Shown: positions 1-10,785, counted from the first letter of the stretch. The stretch is DNA of 64,000 nt from Alligator mississippiensis (GCF_030867095.1 NC_081828.1:2061001-2125000); one strand, 5' to 3'. Program-made: numbers and translations. Notes: generated from the sequence alone by a model not told the origin.

Positions 1-2391
1 ACTCCCCCCACAGGCCGAACCCCGGGTGCCTCTCCCAGCCACCACGGCGCCCCTGTCTCCTCTGCCCCGGCACACACGGGTGACCGACCGGGGACACCAG
101 GCCCTCGCCCCCGACCTGTGTTCAGACCCCAGGCCTTCACGACCGGGTCCCCCAGCACCGGGGGTCTCTGCCCAGCTGCGGGGGGCTGGAAAGCTCCCAG
201 CACCCTGTACCATGGACCCCCCCAAAAAGAGGGGGGAAACTGTTCAAGTTGGGGTCTACTCAGGGCTCTGCAGCATCCCGGCACTGGCCATTTCCATATG
301 CATGGGGCCGCGGACTAACGATGCTAATCACGCTCCGCCGGCCGCGGTGACAAATGGCTGCGGGAGGCGCTGCGCTGCCTGCTAATGCGCCGTGCTGGGT
401 GGCGGGAGCCCGCGGCCCCCCCGTGCGAATGCCGAGGGTTTTCCACCCTGCTGCCTTCATTCAGGCCCGGGGGAGTTTCTGGACTGGGCCCACGTCTCCT
501 ACCCAGGGTGGGGGGATGACAAGGGCTCGTCTCAGCTCCTTGCGATGCAAAGCCAAAGGCGGGTGCAGGAACCAGCGTCGCTGGCAGAGCCTGCCCGTCC
601 CTTGCTCTGTCCCTTGGCGAGACTCCGGGAAAGGCCCAGGAGAGAGGCATCCAGCCCGGCCTGGGGAAAACCAGCCCCCACGCGCCCGGGAAAGCCCCTC
701 CATGCGGCGCATCCCCTGGCACGGCCCTTCCCACCCGCACGCCCCGGTGGCACCGGTGCCGTCTCCTGGCTCCCGGCCTGGTGGGGGCCCAGCAGTGCCT
801 GTCGCTGGGACCCCCCAGCCCGGCTGCAGCCCCGCTCTGTGCCCCGCCGTCCCAGGTCCCTGCAGGGGCAACTCCAGGCTCGGAGGCCGCTCCAGTTAGC
901 AATTCATGCGGCTTCCCTTTGAACCCTGCTGGGTGCTATAAATCATCGGGGAGGGGAGCTCTGCTCCCCCCAGGGCTCACGCCCCGTTCCGGGACCCCAC
1001 AGCAGCTGCCTGGAGCTCGCCACGGCGCAGAGGGACTGGCCTCAGTGCCCAACGCGGGCACCCAGCACATGCCCTGGGGGCAGCTCCCAGCAGAGCCTGG
1101 CGGGCAGGGGCAAGACCCAGGAGGGGGGCAACAGGGCTCCCTGGGCAGGGGCAGGACGGAGCCGAGTCCTGCAAGCTCATCTCGTGCCGCAGCCTCGTGC
1201 AGCTCCTGGGCCACCCCCAGCGCCGCTGGTGCTGTCTGAGCTGGCCCGGGCCAGACTCCTCCCAGCTGCCGCCCAAGCACCTGGAAATCCCCGGCCGCAA
1301 AGTGAGGGGCCCTGACCTGGTCCTACCCGGCCCATCCCCCAGGGCCCCATCCAGAGCCAGCGTGGTGCTCAGTACCCAGGGCAGCCCTGCCTGGCCGTGC
1401 TAGGCCCAAGCACCCTGCCAGCGTCGGCCCAGATGGAGCTGGCAGGACAGGGAAACTGAGGCACAAACCTCAGGCAGGATCCAGCACCTTGGACCGGGCA
1501 GCGCAGCGCAGCCCCCGCCTCCCCCGGCCCCTGCACGCCTGCCCCCTTTCTGCAGGGAAGGAATCTCAGTGCCCGCAAGGCAGTGGAAACACTCATGCAC
1601 ACACACACGTGTGCACACACACATGTACACACACGCTGCTTCTTGGCCCACACCCTCCTCCTGCCGACCCCAGCGGGAAGGTCCTCGCTGACCCCAAAGC
1701 AAAGGGCCACGGCCGGGACGGGCCTGACCGGGATTCCCAGAGGACTGCGGCAGGAAGGGGTGCATATGCATGTGTGTGCATGAGTGTGCAAGGGCACACC
1801 ACTCCTTTCCACCCGGGATGAGTCTCCCTCTGGCTGCCCTGAGTCCGGGTGCCAGGAGAGGAGAGAAGGGGTCACAAGTGAGGCCTCCAGCCTGTGCCCA
1901 GGGCCCGGGCACGTCCCAGCGGCGCGGGGCAACAGGTGGGCCCCGGTCCCAGGCTGTCAGCAGGGGAAGGGGGGCAGCCGGGCCAGGCCGGGGGTGGGAG
2001 AGGAAAGCTCCTTCTATTGTTGAACCCCGTCCAAGAGGCGTCCGGGACCACACACGCAGCCGGGCGGGGGGAGCTGGGAGCTGGCTGACGCGCGGCAGGC
2101 AGCAACATCTGCTCCTGGAAGGCACCCAGCACGGTCGCACACACAGCCGGGGTGCAAAGCCCCCCCGGCCCGTGGGGAGACGGGGCCACGGGTCACACTG
2201 CGGGCTCCGGCCCGTGGGCCGTGGCCGGCTACTTTGGCACCCTGGGCCTGGCAGGCAGCTGGTGTGCTGTGCTGTGCTGGGCACGCGTGTGCAGGCTCGG
2301 CAGGGGTGCACGTGCGTGCCCACGCCGTGCCCCACCTGGTGTCGCCCAGCTGGGTGCGGCGCGGCGTGCCACGCGTGCTGGTGGCTCCTAC
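1..2391 (-). other. PTCH2: PTCH2 intron 2 (partial), GC-rich, no exon seen
   Basis: This sequence follows the exon 2 donor and runs off the left edge. It is very GC-rich, so long open frames occur on both strands (for example 1400-2506 minus), but they match no family and run through splice sites. I looked for the next PTCH2 exon and did not see it. A CA-type microsatellite lies at 1597-1634. Confidence 0.7.
1597..1634. repeat. CA/TG microsatellite
   Basis: Imperfect CA repeats interrupted by GTGTG and ATGT, within PTCH2 intron 2. Confidence 0.9.
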
Positions 2392-2566
2392 CTTCCACCC
2401 AGAGCTGCTCGATGTCGGTCTCGATGGAGGCGACGCGCAGCCCCATGGCCAGCGCCCCGAAGAGCAGCAGCCCCACGAAGAGCACCTTGCCGCAGTGCCG
2501 CTGCACCCCGCAGCCCAGCGCGAAGAGCAGCGCCTGCAGCCGGGCCCGGTGCCCCGCGGCCCTGCC
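2392..2566 (-). CDS. PTCH2: PTCH2 exon 2 (first transmembrane segment)
   Basis: This is the second coding exon of patched 2, 175 bp, continuing from exon 1 in phase 0 and ending in phase 1. The acceptor is CCGCAG|GG at 2568-2567 and the donor is GAAG|GTAGGA at 2391-2390. It encodes residues 15 to 72 of this gene. They contain QRHCGKVLFVGLLLFGALAM and end in IETDIEQLWVE, which match the remembered human PTCH2 segments QRHCGKVLFLGLLAFGALAL and IETNLEQLWVEV almost residue for residue. Residues 42-61 form the first transmembrane helix, and the first extracellular loop follows. PTCH1 shares this block, but GCGVQRHCGKVLF and SIETDIEQLWVE fit PTCH2 better, and the EIF2B3 neighbour supports PTCH2. 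The remaining exons lie left of the window, because no match to the next human exon (VSQELHYTKEKLGEE) is visible in 1-2391. Confidence 0.93.
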
Positions 2567-2662
2567 CTGCGGAGAGGGGCAGCGTCAGCCGGCTCCCGGC
2601 GCCCCCCGGCCCGTCCCCGGCCCGTCCCCGTCCCCGTCCCCCCGCCGGAGCTGCGGGCTCAC
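2567..2662 (-). other. PTCH2: PTCH2 intron 1, 96 bp
   Basis: A very short GC-rich intron between coding exons 1 and 2, with GTGAGC at its 5' end and CCGCAG at its 3' end. On the plus strand its middle is a CCCCGT tandem array (about 2610-2643), so in the transcript it is G-rich (ACGGGG units). Confidence 0.6.
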
Positions 2663-2704
2663 CTGGCGGGGCCGGGGCCGGGGCCGGGGCCGGTGCGCAG
2701 CCAT
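2663..2704 (-). CDS. PTCH2: PTCH2 coding exon 1 (start codon exon, short)
   Basis: This exon encodes the cytoplasmic N-terminus of patched 2, a twelve-pass Hedgehog receptor of the RND/sterol-sensing family. Reading the minus strand, ATG at 2704-2702 opens a 14-codon frame, MAAHRPRPRPRPRQ, ending at a canonical donor (CAG|GTGAGC, GT at 2662-2661). It joins exon 2 in phase 0. The start was chosen because it is the only ATG just before a good donor in phase with exon 2, and it lies in the CpG island. The frame is built largely from four GGGGCC units (2668-2691), giving Arg-Pro repeats. From memory, the human N-terminus is about twice as long and different in sequence, so the N-terminus is poorly conserved and an alternative first exon cannot be excluded. 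Gene identity rests on exon 2. Confidence 0.66.
2668..2691. repeat. GGGGCC hexanucleotide repeat (4 units) in PTCH2 exon 1
   Basis: Four head-to-tail GGGGCC units on the plus strand. On the PTCH2 sense strand they are CGGCCC codon pairs encoding Arg-Pro dipeptides. The unit is the same as the one that expands at human C9orf72; here it is short and coding. Confidence 0.9.
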
Positions 2705-2708
2705 GGCC

Positions 2709-2742
2709 CGGGGGCAGGGGCAGGGGCAGGGGCAGGGGCAGC
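2709..2742. repeat. GGGGCA tandem array in the PTCH2 5' UTR
   Basis: About five GGGGCA units immediately upstream of the start codon. On the sense strand it is C-rich, and on the plus strand it could form a G-quadruplex. Confidence 0.85.
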
Positions 2743-2920
2743 GCCCGCCGCGCTCCCAGCTCCGCTCCCGGCCGCGCCGCCCGCCGCGTCTGCGGCCGCC
2801 CGGGCCCGGCAGCCGGGGAAGGGGCTGGAGGGGCCGGGCCGGGCCGGGCCGGGGGGGAAGCGCCGCCGCTGCCATTGGCTCGGGAAGCGGCAAATGACTC
2901 CGCAGCATCCCCCGCCACGG

Positions 2921-2933
2921 GCTGCTAAGCAAC
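2921..2933 (-). promoter_or_regulatory. RFX X-box-like site next to the GLI site
   Basis: The minus strand reads GTTGCTTAGCAGC, close to the RFX palindrome of GTTGC and GCAAC half sites, with one departure in the second half. It ends 2 bp from the GLI site. RFX factors control ciliary genes. The match is imperfect, so this is a candidate only. Confidence 0.35.
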
Positions 2934-2935
2934 CG

Positions 2936-2944
2936 GACCACCCA
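2936..2944 (-). promoter_or_regulatory. Perfect GLI consensus site upstream of PTCH2
   Basis: The plus strand reads GACCACCCA (TGGGTGGTC on the PTCH2 sense strand), the textbook GLI1/2/3 binding 9-mer. It lies 232 bp upstream of the PTCH2 start codon. Patched genes are direct Hedgehog/GLI targets, and the PTCH1 promoter carries the same type of site. The exact match and position make a functional site likely, but occupancy cannot be read from sequence. Confidence 0.6.
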
Positions 2945-5900
2945 GGCAGCCCGCCCCGCCCCGCCCCGCCCCGCCCGGGACCGGCCCCCGGCCGCGCTGC
3001 GCTCCAGCCCGCGGCCGCACGGAGCAGCCGCGCCCGGCCCGCGCTCCGCGCACGCTGCGGCGCCGCTCGGCCAGCTCTTTTCCAACTCTTGGCTGCCGAG
3101 ACCCTGAGCCAGCCTGGCGGGCGCGCTGGCACGCCGGGGGCATGCCTGGGGGCACTGCCAAGCCTGGCTGGGCGGGGGCAAGGGGGGCAGTGCCGGCGCG
3201 GGGGTGAGGACACCGGCGCTGTATCCGGCGTGCGGCTGGCACTGGACCCCGCTGGAGGGCAGGAGCGAGGGTTTAGGACAGAAGTGCAGGATTCCCACCC
3301 TCAGCCCACTGCCCAGGCCTGGCGCAGGAGATGCCCCCCGGCTGCGGCCGGCGCAAACCAGGAGCAGCGATGGACGCCGCAGGCCGTGTCCGCGGTGGTG
3401 GCATCAGCTGCGGGGTTCAGCTCCCCGGGCGCGTGCCCCCCAGGCCGGCCGGCCGCGCAGGAGAATTTCCTCCTGCGGGAACCTCAGCCCAGCACCGCGG
3501 CCTGGTTTCCAGGGGTCAGCTCTGCCTGCCCAGGGCCCCGGGGGACGTGCCCTCTCCACAGCTCGCACCACCCTACGCGGAGCCCGGTGTAACGGCAGCT
3601 ACGAGGCCCTGCGTCCGCCCAGGACGGAGCACCAGCTCGCACACCGGCGGCTGGCAGAAGATGCACAACTAGGAGAGCAGGGGGTGGTGCCAGCAGGAGC
3701 ATTGGCACAGCCCCACGGTGTTACCGGAGCAAAGAGCCAGGTCCTTTCTGTGCGCCCCAAACCTCCACGGATGCATTTGCAGTACCGGGGGCTTCTCTGA
3801 ACACGTGTGCCCTCCTGGCCTCAGAGGCTCGTGGGATGCCAGGCTGGGGAGCACGGTGGGCATCCCGGAGCCGTGCGGTGGAGCTGGCAGCACCCCAGGC
3901 TCCTCGTCTCAGAGGCAGCGTGTGTCCCCCCACCCCAGAGAGCACCCAGGACTGCTTGTTTTGCTCAAAGGTGATGTTTATTGGAAGGATCGACCCCAAA
4001 ATCTGCCCCGTCCCCCCCTCTGAAGGCTGATTTCTGTCCTTGGCAACAAGGGAGGGAGGAAGACATCGGGTGCCGGCTCCCGGCAAGGGGTGCAGCATCC
4101 AAGGCTGTGGGAGCAAACCCAGGAGTTGTGAGGGGCTGGGATCTGTGGGAGGTGGAACAGGACCGAGCCCAATGGCCCTGAATACAGACCAGCTTGGCCT
4201 TGCAGGCTGGCGCAGACGAGACGGCGGCACAGAGCGGGGCCTCGACGGCCTGTCCTGGCTTGGGGGCCGACCCGCAGCTGTCTTGCAACGACGCCGCGTA
4301 TGAGCCGCCCTGGCAGCCTGGGTTAAGCCCCCCAGGGACGTGCCCTGGGGACTGCTATGCATGCATTTGCCCCTGGCCCCCGGCTTTGCCCAGGAGGCCA
4401 CGCTCCCACCTCCCCTCTGCGTGTGCCAACGTGGCCGTCCGTCTGTGGGATGCCTGCCCGAGGGCCTTCGCGATGCCCGTCTCTGCCTGGGAGATGCAGA
4501 TGGAGCCCGGGGCTGTGGTGCTCTGGGGAGGATCTGGAAAGCTACGGGACGCAGCAAGCAGCAGGATTGCAGCTCCATACGGACCCCCCCGCGGTGGGCT
4601 CCCCTGGGTGCTGATGCTGCAGTCTCAGGCAGTAGTGAGTCCAGTGGCTCCCCGGCTCTCGCCTGCCACCCACCGACCATCCGAGTTCTGCCCTGTGGTG
4701 CTGCCTTCTGCATCCACCTCTGCTGCCCCGGGCAGCTCAGACACCTGCCGCCGGCTCTTCTGGGGACATCAGGGGAAAGGGAAGCAACTGGCAGTGGCCC
4801 GGGATCCCTGTACAGCTTGTCGCAGAGGTGTGCTGGGCGGGGTGGAGGAGAACGCAGCTCCCCAGCTCGGCGCACAGGCCTGGGCAGGCCGTACGTGGGC
4901 CGGAGCCGACAGCGCGTGCTCAGTCGCTGCACGACGGGGCACAAGTGAGGTAAAGACAGGTGCAGCGTTCCCAGAGAGTCCTGCTTCTCCAGCTGACCAA
5001 TTCAAGGACCACACTTTCCGAGTAGCCTCAGTGATTTAGGAGCTGGAGTCCGATTTCCAAGAGCTCCATGACCTCTCCGCAGGCCTGCAATGATGCTGAA
5101 CCACCTGCAGAACGAGGAGTCTTCCTAAAAACCCAGCCTAAATCTCCGTGTGCTGTGATTTAATGCCATTCCTCCTCACCCTGTCTCCAGCAGCTGCGTC
5201 CCCCCATACTCTTTCCAACCATCATTTGGGCATTCAAAGATGGCTCTCAAATCCCTGCTCCGTCCCATCTTCAAAAGGCATTTGGGCATCTAACGTGGCC
5301 TTTGGACAATGGACTTTTGCTCAATGCCAAGCCCTCGATACCATTGCACTCACCAAGTCCCTGACTGAGGCCACCCCAGATCAGCAACGGTTAACACTGG
5401 TGCCTGCCCGGGGACGTGTTAGGACCTATTATTTGGAGTTGTTCCTCATAATTGCTGCCACACACGGCGAGGACATCAAGAGCCAGTCTCTGCTTTGATA
5501 GTTCATGCTGGGAAATCTCGCTTGGCTTTTATCTCGCCCCAAACACCTGCAGGTTGTAAAAGGCGTGGAGGGAAAGAGCCCGCTCATCAAACCTGCCAGG
5601 TCCTAAAGCTCCAAAACAGGGCAGCAGGTCTAATTGACACAATAAAGGGCCTCCCACCCTGGCCTTCAATTAGTGAAACAAAAGGACCAGAGTGGGAGGT
5701 GAAGGTGTAATTAAAGCACAAGGAGGAGACCCTGAAGCTGTCAGCCTGGGGGGGCTGGTTGGTGGCAGAGAGAGGGGCTGGAGCAGGTATCTGAAGACCC
5801 CACCTCTCTTCTGGCTCTGCTGCATGCTCCCGGTGTGACATGATACAAGTCACGGGTCCCCATCTGCGCAGTGGGTGTGGGACAGCCTGCACGGTGGGTT

Positions 5901-7060
5901 TGTAAGCGCATCGGGGTCCCACAGACCAAAGGGGTTTCAACCTTATCCTCATTTTCAGACACCTGTGATGCAAAACCCGATCCATAGCACTCATCTCTTC
6001 CCCACAGCTCGTGACCACCAGCCCCCGGCCTGCGCTGGTCTCACTGGTCACCGTCGGCAATCCCCCCATTCGAGGATGATCTCTACCACTGCTTGTCGGT
6101 GGGTCTTGAGGCATCTGAATAGACCAGTCCTTGAGCCACAGATGTCGGCAGAAGGTGCAGGTCTTTCCACAGGGAAGAGCAGGCTGCCGGCTGGGATTCC
6201 TCTTCTTTCCCTTCCTCCGCTTTCTTTTCTCTGCTTCGAGGACGCTTCACCACGACACGGGCTGCCGCCTGGCTGAGGCGGTGGCTGCGGAGCTATTGGA
6301 GACTCCCCTGTAAGAGCCAGGTGGCTTCTGTGAAGTTATGGAAGGGCAGGGCAGGGCTGGACAATCATCTTTCCCCCGTCAAGTCTGCTAGGGACTTACA
6401 GTTCCCTCTCTTAACAAGACAGCAGCTGCCCAGCCGGTGCGGTGAGTGCCTCTGCATGGCCAAGGGTACCCGAATGGACTCCTCCACACGGCTCCTCGGT
6501 CGTTCCCCGTGTCCCAGGCGTAGAGGCTGGAGCCCAGCTTGTGTTCCCACCCCCCAATGCCACGCAAGCCTGGCAGACTTGTGCTTGTTGCTCCTCTCTC
6601 CTGTTTCCAGCACACGTGCAGTTTAAACAGGGAGAGGGCCACGAGTACCTGCAGTGAGCGACCTGTTTCTCTTTGGGTTCCCGGCCTCACGCTGGCCTCC
6701 AGGCCCCTCACATGCATCACGGGCAGGATTTCAAAGTGAGAGGAAGAGGCGAGGGGGGAAGAAAGAAGAGTCAGGAGCTGCTGGGAATGGACCCAGCTGT
6801 CCCAGCTCCCCCGTAGTGTGGCCGAGACGTGTCAGCTGCCCCTGGTGTCTCGAGTGGCCTTGGCGCAAGCCCCCAGAGACCCAGGGGACGTCAGCGCGAG
6901 GTCTCTTGAACAGACACTGTCTGTGCGGTGCCCGCTCATCCCGGCTGGAACGTACCGTGCATTCACCCGGCACGCGGGTGCTGCTCTTCCTCTGCACATG
7001 CCTGGCTGCGTGCCGGGGGCGCAGACAGACAGACACACAGCCAGCGCTGGAAACACTCCC

Positions 7061-7066
7061 TTTATT
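7061..7066 (-). terminator. EIF2B3: EIF2B3 polyadenylation signal (AATAAA)
   Basis: TTTATT on the plus strand is a canonical AATAAA on the minus strand, 117 bp after the EIF2B3 stop codon. It implies a 3' UTR of about 140 bp with cleavage near 7040-7050. No competing signal lies between it and the stop codon. Confidence 0.8.
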
Positions 7067-7182
7067 CAGACGTAGCTCTGAAGCCGAGCAAGAAGGGAGC
7101 GACAACAGGCCAGCGACTGCCAATGCAGGGTCTCCGGCTGGCGGCTGCGCTGCCTTCATACAACGGCCCGAACCCGCTGGGG

Positions 7183-7235
7183 TTAGATCTCCATCAGCTG
7201 CTCGGTGCCCACGATCACCTCGTTGACATGTTTGG
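7183..7235 (-). CDS. EIF2B3: EIF2B3 terminal exon (C-terminus and stop)
   Basis: This is the last coding exon of eIF2B subunit gamma, which with epsilon forms the catalytic arm of the GDP-GTP exchange factor for eIF2 in the cytosol. The acceptor is CTTTCAG|CC at 7237-7236. The first two bases complete a serine codon begun in the previous exon. The frame then reads KHVNEVIVGTEQLMEI and stops with TAA at 7185-7183. The remembered human C-terminus is KRVNEVIVGNDQLMEI, so identity is clear. These residues end the left-handed beta-helix domain. A polyadenylation signal follows at 7061-7066. Confidence 0.96.
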
Positions 7236-9574
7236 CTGAAAGACAAGGAGAGCCAAGGGGAGTTAGGCCCCACTGCCAGCCAAGCCCTCGAGCGAACGAG
7301 CGGCCAGCACCTTTGAAAGCTGGGCTGTGGCTTTCGCCGCCCCCGGCCTGGCCCCCACCTCTGCTACTGACCACCCCTGAGGGCTGACCTGCAGGAAGAG
7401 CTGAAAGAGCAGAAGCTCGGGGGAAGTCCTGGCTGCAGCTGCCAGGGGAGGGTGTCCACAGCAGAGATACAGACCTGCATGCCCGAGGTCGCAGCACCCG
7501 TGTGGAAACTGAGGCACAGCCATCTGGCATGGGCTCACAGAGTGCCAGGTGCTCTCAATGCCCGGGGCCAATGACGACCAGCACCATGGCAGGATGAGGC
7601 TGGTAGCCACCAAGTGACCCACTGAGATCTCAGGAGACTCCAGGCACCAAAGGAAGTGCTAGGGCTTCTTCCCCAGCTCCCCCCCGGCATCCAGACCCCC
7701 AGGGAGGCTCTCCCCAGAGGCTCTCTGGGCAACGCCTCAAGCCACAGCCAGCCCGCCCATAACCAGAGCGGCCCAGCCCCTGCTGGGCTGTCGGGGAAGG
7801 AAGCTCTGAGACCAGGGCTGTGGATGGCTACGGAGGGACCCTTTGCAGCCTTGCACAGATTCAGGGAACGGGTCTGTCAAACCACAGGAGGGGAGAAGGG
7901 GGCATGGGAGACAATGACACGGCCATGGTCCACCAAGACCTCCTGGCTGCTGCTGCCAGACTGATGCCAGTGACCCCGGGAGACACTGGACTGTCAAGGA
8001 GCCGCCCCCCTACACAGCACCTCTGCTCCGGCTTGGGCGTCAGCGCACCAGGCAGGCACCGGGGAAACTCCCCTGCTATGCCTCTGCTAACAGCGGAGAG
8101 CCCCTGCCCACAGCACTGGCTCTTCTGCCCTCCAGCTGGACCCCACATGGCTTTGCTAACCTGCCTGGGGTGCCACTGGCTAGTCCAGGCCTAGCTCTAT
8201 CCTTCCCAAGACACCAACCAGGCCCTGGGGACTCCCCCAGCTCTCCCAAGCAGCCTGCAGAGCAGAGGGCGGCTGCGATGCAGGGGGGAGCTGGCGCGGG
8301 TCCAGCAAGGAAATTATGCTCTGCTCCCGCAGGCTCGACGCACCTTCCCCAGGGCACATGTTACCTACGTGGGAACCCATCGCAGACCCCTTCACCTCCT
8401 GCCCCGCACAGGGCATGCTCTGCCCTGCCACGGCTCCCAGCTGCTTACCACTCCCTTCCTGCGTGCGGCCACGCGCGTTCGGCCTGCTGCAATGGTGCGC
8501 AGGACCTCCCTTCCCACATACCCGGGAGATGGAGAGCCCAAGTGACCTGCCCGTGGCTCTGTGGTCTAACAGCGGCATGGCAGAGAAGGGCTCCCTGCTC
8601 TTCGCTCTGGCTGCCAAAGCACCCTGTTCGTCTCACCAAAGAGTCACCAACCGACCGCCTGCCTCACGCTGATGGCTTGGCTGTGCTGAGAGCCGGGACA
8701 TGGCTCCTACTGCCCTGCTTGGGCCTCCCTGCTTTATCACACCCCAACCCAAAGCCGCTAGTCTCTGTTTCACCCAGACAAGGTGGAGAACCCAAGCCCC
8801 GAAAGCTGTGGGCCTGGGTGGGTCCGACTCCTGGTCGCCCAAGTGCCAGACACTGGGCTGGGTGCTGATGTGTGCATCTAGGGGGAAAGTCCTGCACGCA
8901 GGCAGGAGGGAGCTGCGCCTGCCCCAGGGAGCTGCGCTGCAGGGAGCATCTCGTTAGCAGCCATGCGGGGCTCAGGGTGGTCCCTGGAGCTCTGGGGTGT
9001 AGGGGTGTGTGGAAGGGGGAGTGCCCTGCACACTCAGTCCCCCCACACTCCCCTCTCCTTTCCCCTGTGGAGGTTTCTTACCATGCTGCCTGTCCTCTGG
9101 CCCTGCCAGGGTTACAGATGCATTTGGAGCACAGAGAAAGGGGGATTAAAGACGAGGGGCTCTGAGACAGCCTCTGACTTGGGCTCAGGTCACAGTCAGC
9201 CAGATCCTCTGAGCCCCGAGCTGATCAGACCCGCTCAGTGCTCTGCTCCTGCCAGGCTGGGGGCTCGACTGAATGGCACGGCCCCTCGGCGCATGCCTGC
9301 CTGCGTACACACACTGGCCGGACTTGCCCGCGTGTGCCCAGGGGAAAGCCAGGACGCCAGTCCCGCTTCTCAGCTCCCCTGACCGGTGGCAGAAAGGACT
9401 CAAGGCCCTTGCACAGGCTTGGAGGCCGTATGCGCTCCTGGGGCTGCTGCTGGAAAGGGGACAGCACAGCGTCCCGGCGAGGGCCCCGTGAAAGCATCTC
9501 CTTGTTGTTTGCTCAATTAGCCCCAGACAGATTGCTGCTTCTGCTGCTGCTGCTGGGTGGTGCCGAGGCTCCCT

Positions 9575-9625
9575 TGTAAAGGAAGGGGAGGGGGAGAGAA
9601 GGGAAGGGGAGAAAAAAAAAAAGGT
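9575..9625. repeat. Polypurine tract
   Basis: A run of GGGGAGGGGGAGAGAAGGGA followed by eleven or more A residues. A second similar tract lies at 9838-9880. Confidence 0.8.
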
Positions 9626-10380
9626 TAGGGCCAGGGCCCGGGACCACCAGGAAGCTGCAGGCCTCGGGGGCTCCAGCAGACGTTCAGTTTACTCACTCAA
9701 TTACATACCCTGTTTTATAAACCCTTTAAAATAAAATAGAAAACAGTCCCTGGCACAGAATTACTGCTCTATTATGCAGCAGTGATGAAAGCCACTGCTG
9801 TGTATTTGCTCTCTTTCAAGCAGGAGATAGTTTAACTTTGAAAAAAAAAGAGGGCAAGGAGGGGAGGGGGGGGGCAGAGAAACACACGCACGAAACACGC
9901 TGTGGGTGGCTCCTGCCGCGCTTCCCCAGACAGCAGGAGGGGCGCAGGAGAGAAGAGCGGCCTGTGTCTGTGCGGAGCCGGGGAGGGGGTTGCCTGCTGG
10001 GGGGTGGGAGGGGAAGGGAGGCAGCTGCAGCTCCGCTTAGGAAGGTGGGGCACGTCCGGAAGGGGAGATAAAGCAGGGGAGCAGGTGGTGGGGCCGGTCG
10101 GTTTGTGCTCTCGAGCAGCAGGGCACTCCTGGCGAGGCCTGCTCAATGCCCCCGGACGTGATCCATGCGACCGGCGTAGACTGGGGTGGCCAAAGAGTGG
10201 TCCCGAAAGCCTCAAGTGGCCGGCGGAGACCACGGATGCGATGGTGCACCTCAAGCCAAGTGGCCTGGCTGCCTAAAGCTGGGCTCCCTGAGGTCCTTCC
10301 GCTAGTTTAGAGCTGAGGTCGGGGCCCATCAGGAGAGGAAAAGACGTGATGATGGGAAGAAAGGGGAGGAGAGATGGGTT

Positions 10381-10785
10381 CAGAGAATCGTAGAGCCGTG
10401 GGGCTGGAAGGGACCTGCAGAGATCACATCTAGTTCAAGCCCTGCCTGAGGCAGGACCAGCCCCGTGCAAACCAGCCCAGACAAACCATCATCTAAAGTC
10501 TTCGTTTAAGGACCGTCATCCCTACCACAGCACCAGACACCACAGCTGAACCTGCCCCAGGGAAAGCATGGGGATTGCGGTGGCCACCGTCCTGCTGCAG
10601 GCAAGGGTGTTAGTATCTGCTCCACAGACCCCAGGCAGAGGCTGTGCCCTGCTGCAGAGGAAGGCAAAACCCCCCAGTCTGGACCAGTCTGTCCAGGGGG
10701 TAAAATCCCTTCCTGCCCCCAGTGCAGCACATCGGTCTGAGCCTGAGCACAGGGGCAAGACCCTCCAGCCAGGACCCTGCGCTCA
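10381..10785 (-). mobile_element. CR1 LINE fragment, 3' end
   Basis: The stretch begins with the inverted CR1 3' tail (AGAATCGTAGAG, then GGCTGGAAGGGACCT) and continues with the segment reading GTAAAATCCCTTCCTGCCCC near 10700, both typical of amniote CR1 read in reverse. Sense is therefore on the minus strand. It is diverged and 5' truncated, with no usable frame. Confidence 0.75.

Larger units (their letters stand above)
2390..3130. promoter_or_regulatory. CpG-island promoter region of PTCH2
   Basis: This stretch is dense in CpG and GC boxes and covers exon 2, exon 1 and the upstream flank. Upstream of the ATG on the minus strand there are runs of GGGCC (about 2833-2852), an inverted CCAAT box at 2874-2878, and four to five consecutive GC boxes of the CCGCCCC type at about 2950-2978. 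No TATA box is evident. This is a typical housekeeping or developmental CpG-island promoter, and the transcription start is probably between 2720 and 2900. Divergent transcription to the plus strand is possible but I see no gene there. Confidence 0.75.
2705..7044. other. Intergenic region between PTCH2 5' end and EIF2B3 3' end
   Basis: This 4.3 kb stretch holds the PTCH2 upstream promoter at its left end and otherwise no supported gene. It is GC-rich, so long frames arise by chance: 452 codons on plus at 2234-3592 and 407 codons on minus at 3721-4944. Both lack recognisable domains, are rich in Pro, Ala, Arg and Gly, and have no family match. An AATAAA-like signal on the minus strand occurs near 3977-3982 without a gene to serve. 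Its short length agrees with the compact PTCH2/EIF2B3 spacing in other vertebrates. Confidence 0.6.

Noticed and set aside
1197-1403. Plus-strand frame with PPKHLEIPGRKV that looks exon-like
   Set aside because: It is followed by a possible donor but has no upstream or downstream partner and lies antisense in PTCH2 intron 2. There is no family match.
2234-3592. 452-codon plus-strand open frame across the PTCH2 promoter
   Set aside because: It is antisense to PTCH2 exons and the CpG island. The product is Pro/Ala/Arg-rich with no domain. Long frames are expected by chance at this GC content.
3977-3982. AATAAA on the minus strand as a second gene end
   Set aside because: There is no gene upstream of it other than EIF2B3, which has a better signal close to its stop codon at 7061-7066.
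3721-4944. 407-codon minus-strand open frame in the intergenic region
   Set aside because: GC-driven, with no recognisable domain, no homology pattern and no splice or polyA support beyond a chance AATAAA near 3980.
9533-9556. Short CTG repeat giving a poly-Leu frame
   Set aside because: Only about five units, in an EIF2B3 intron, with no coding context.
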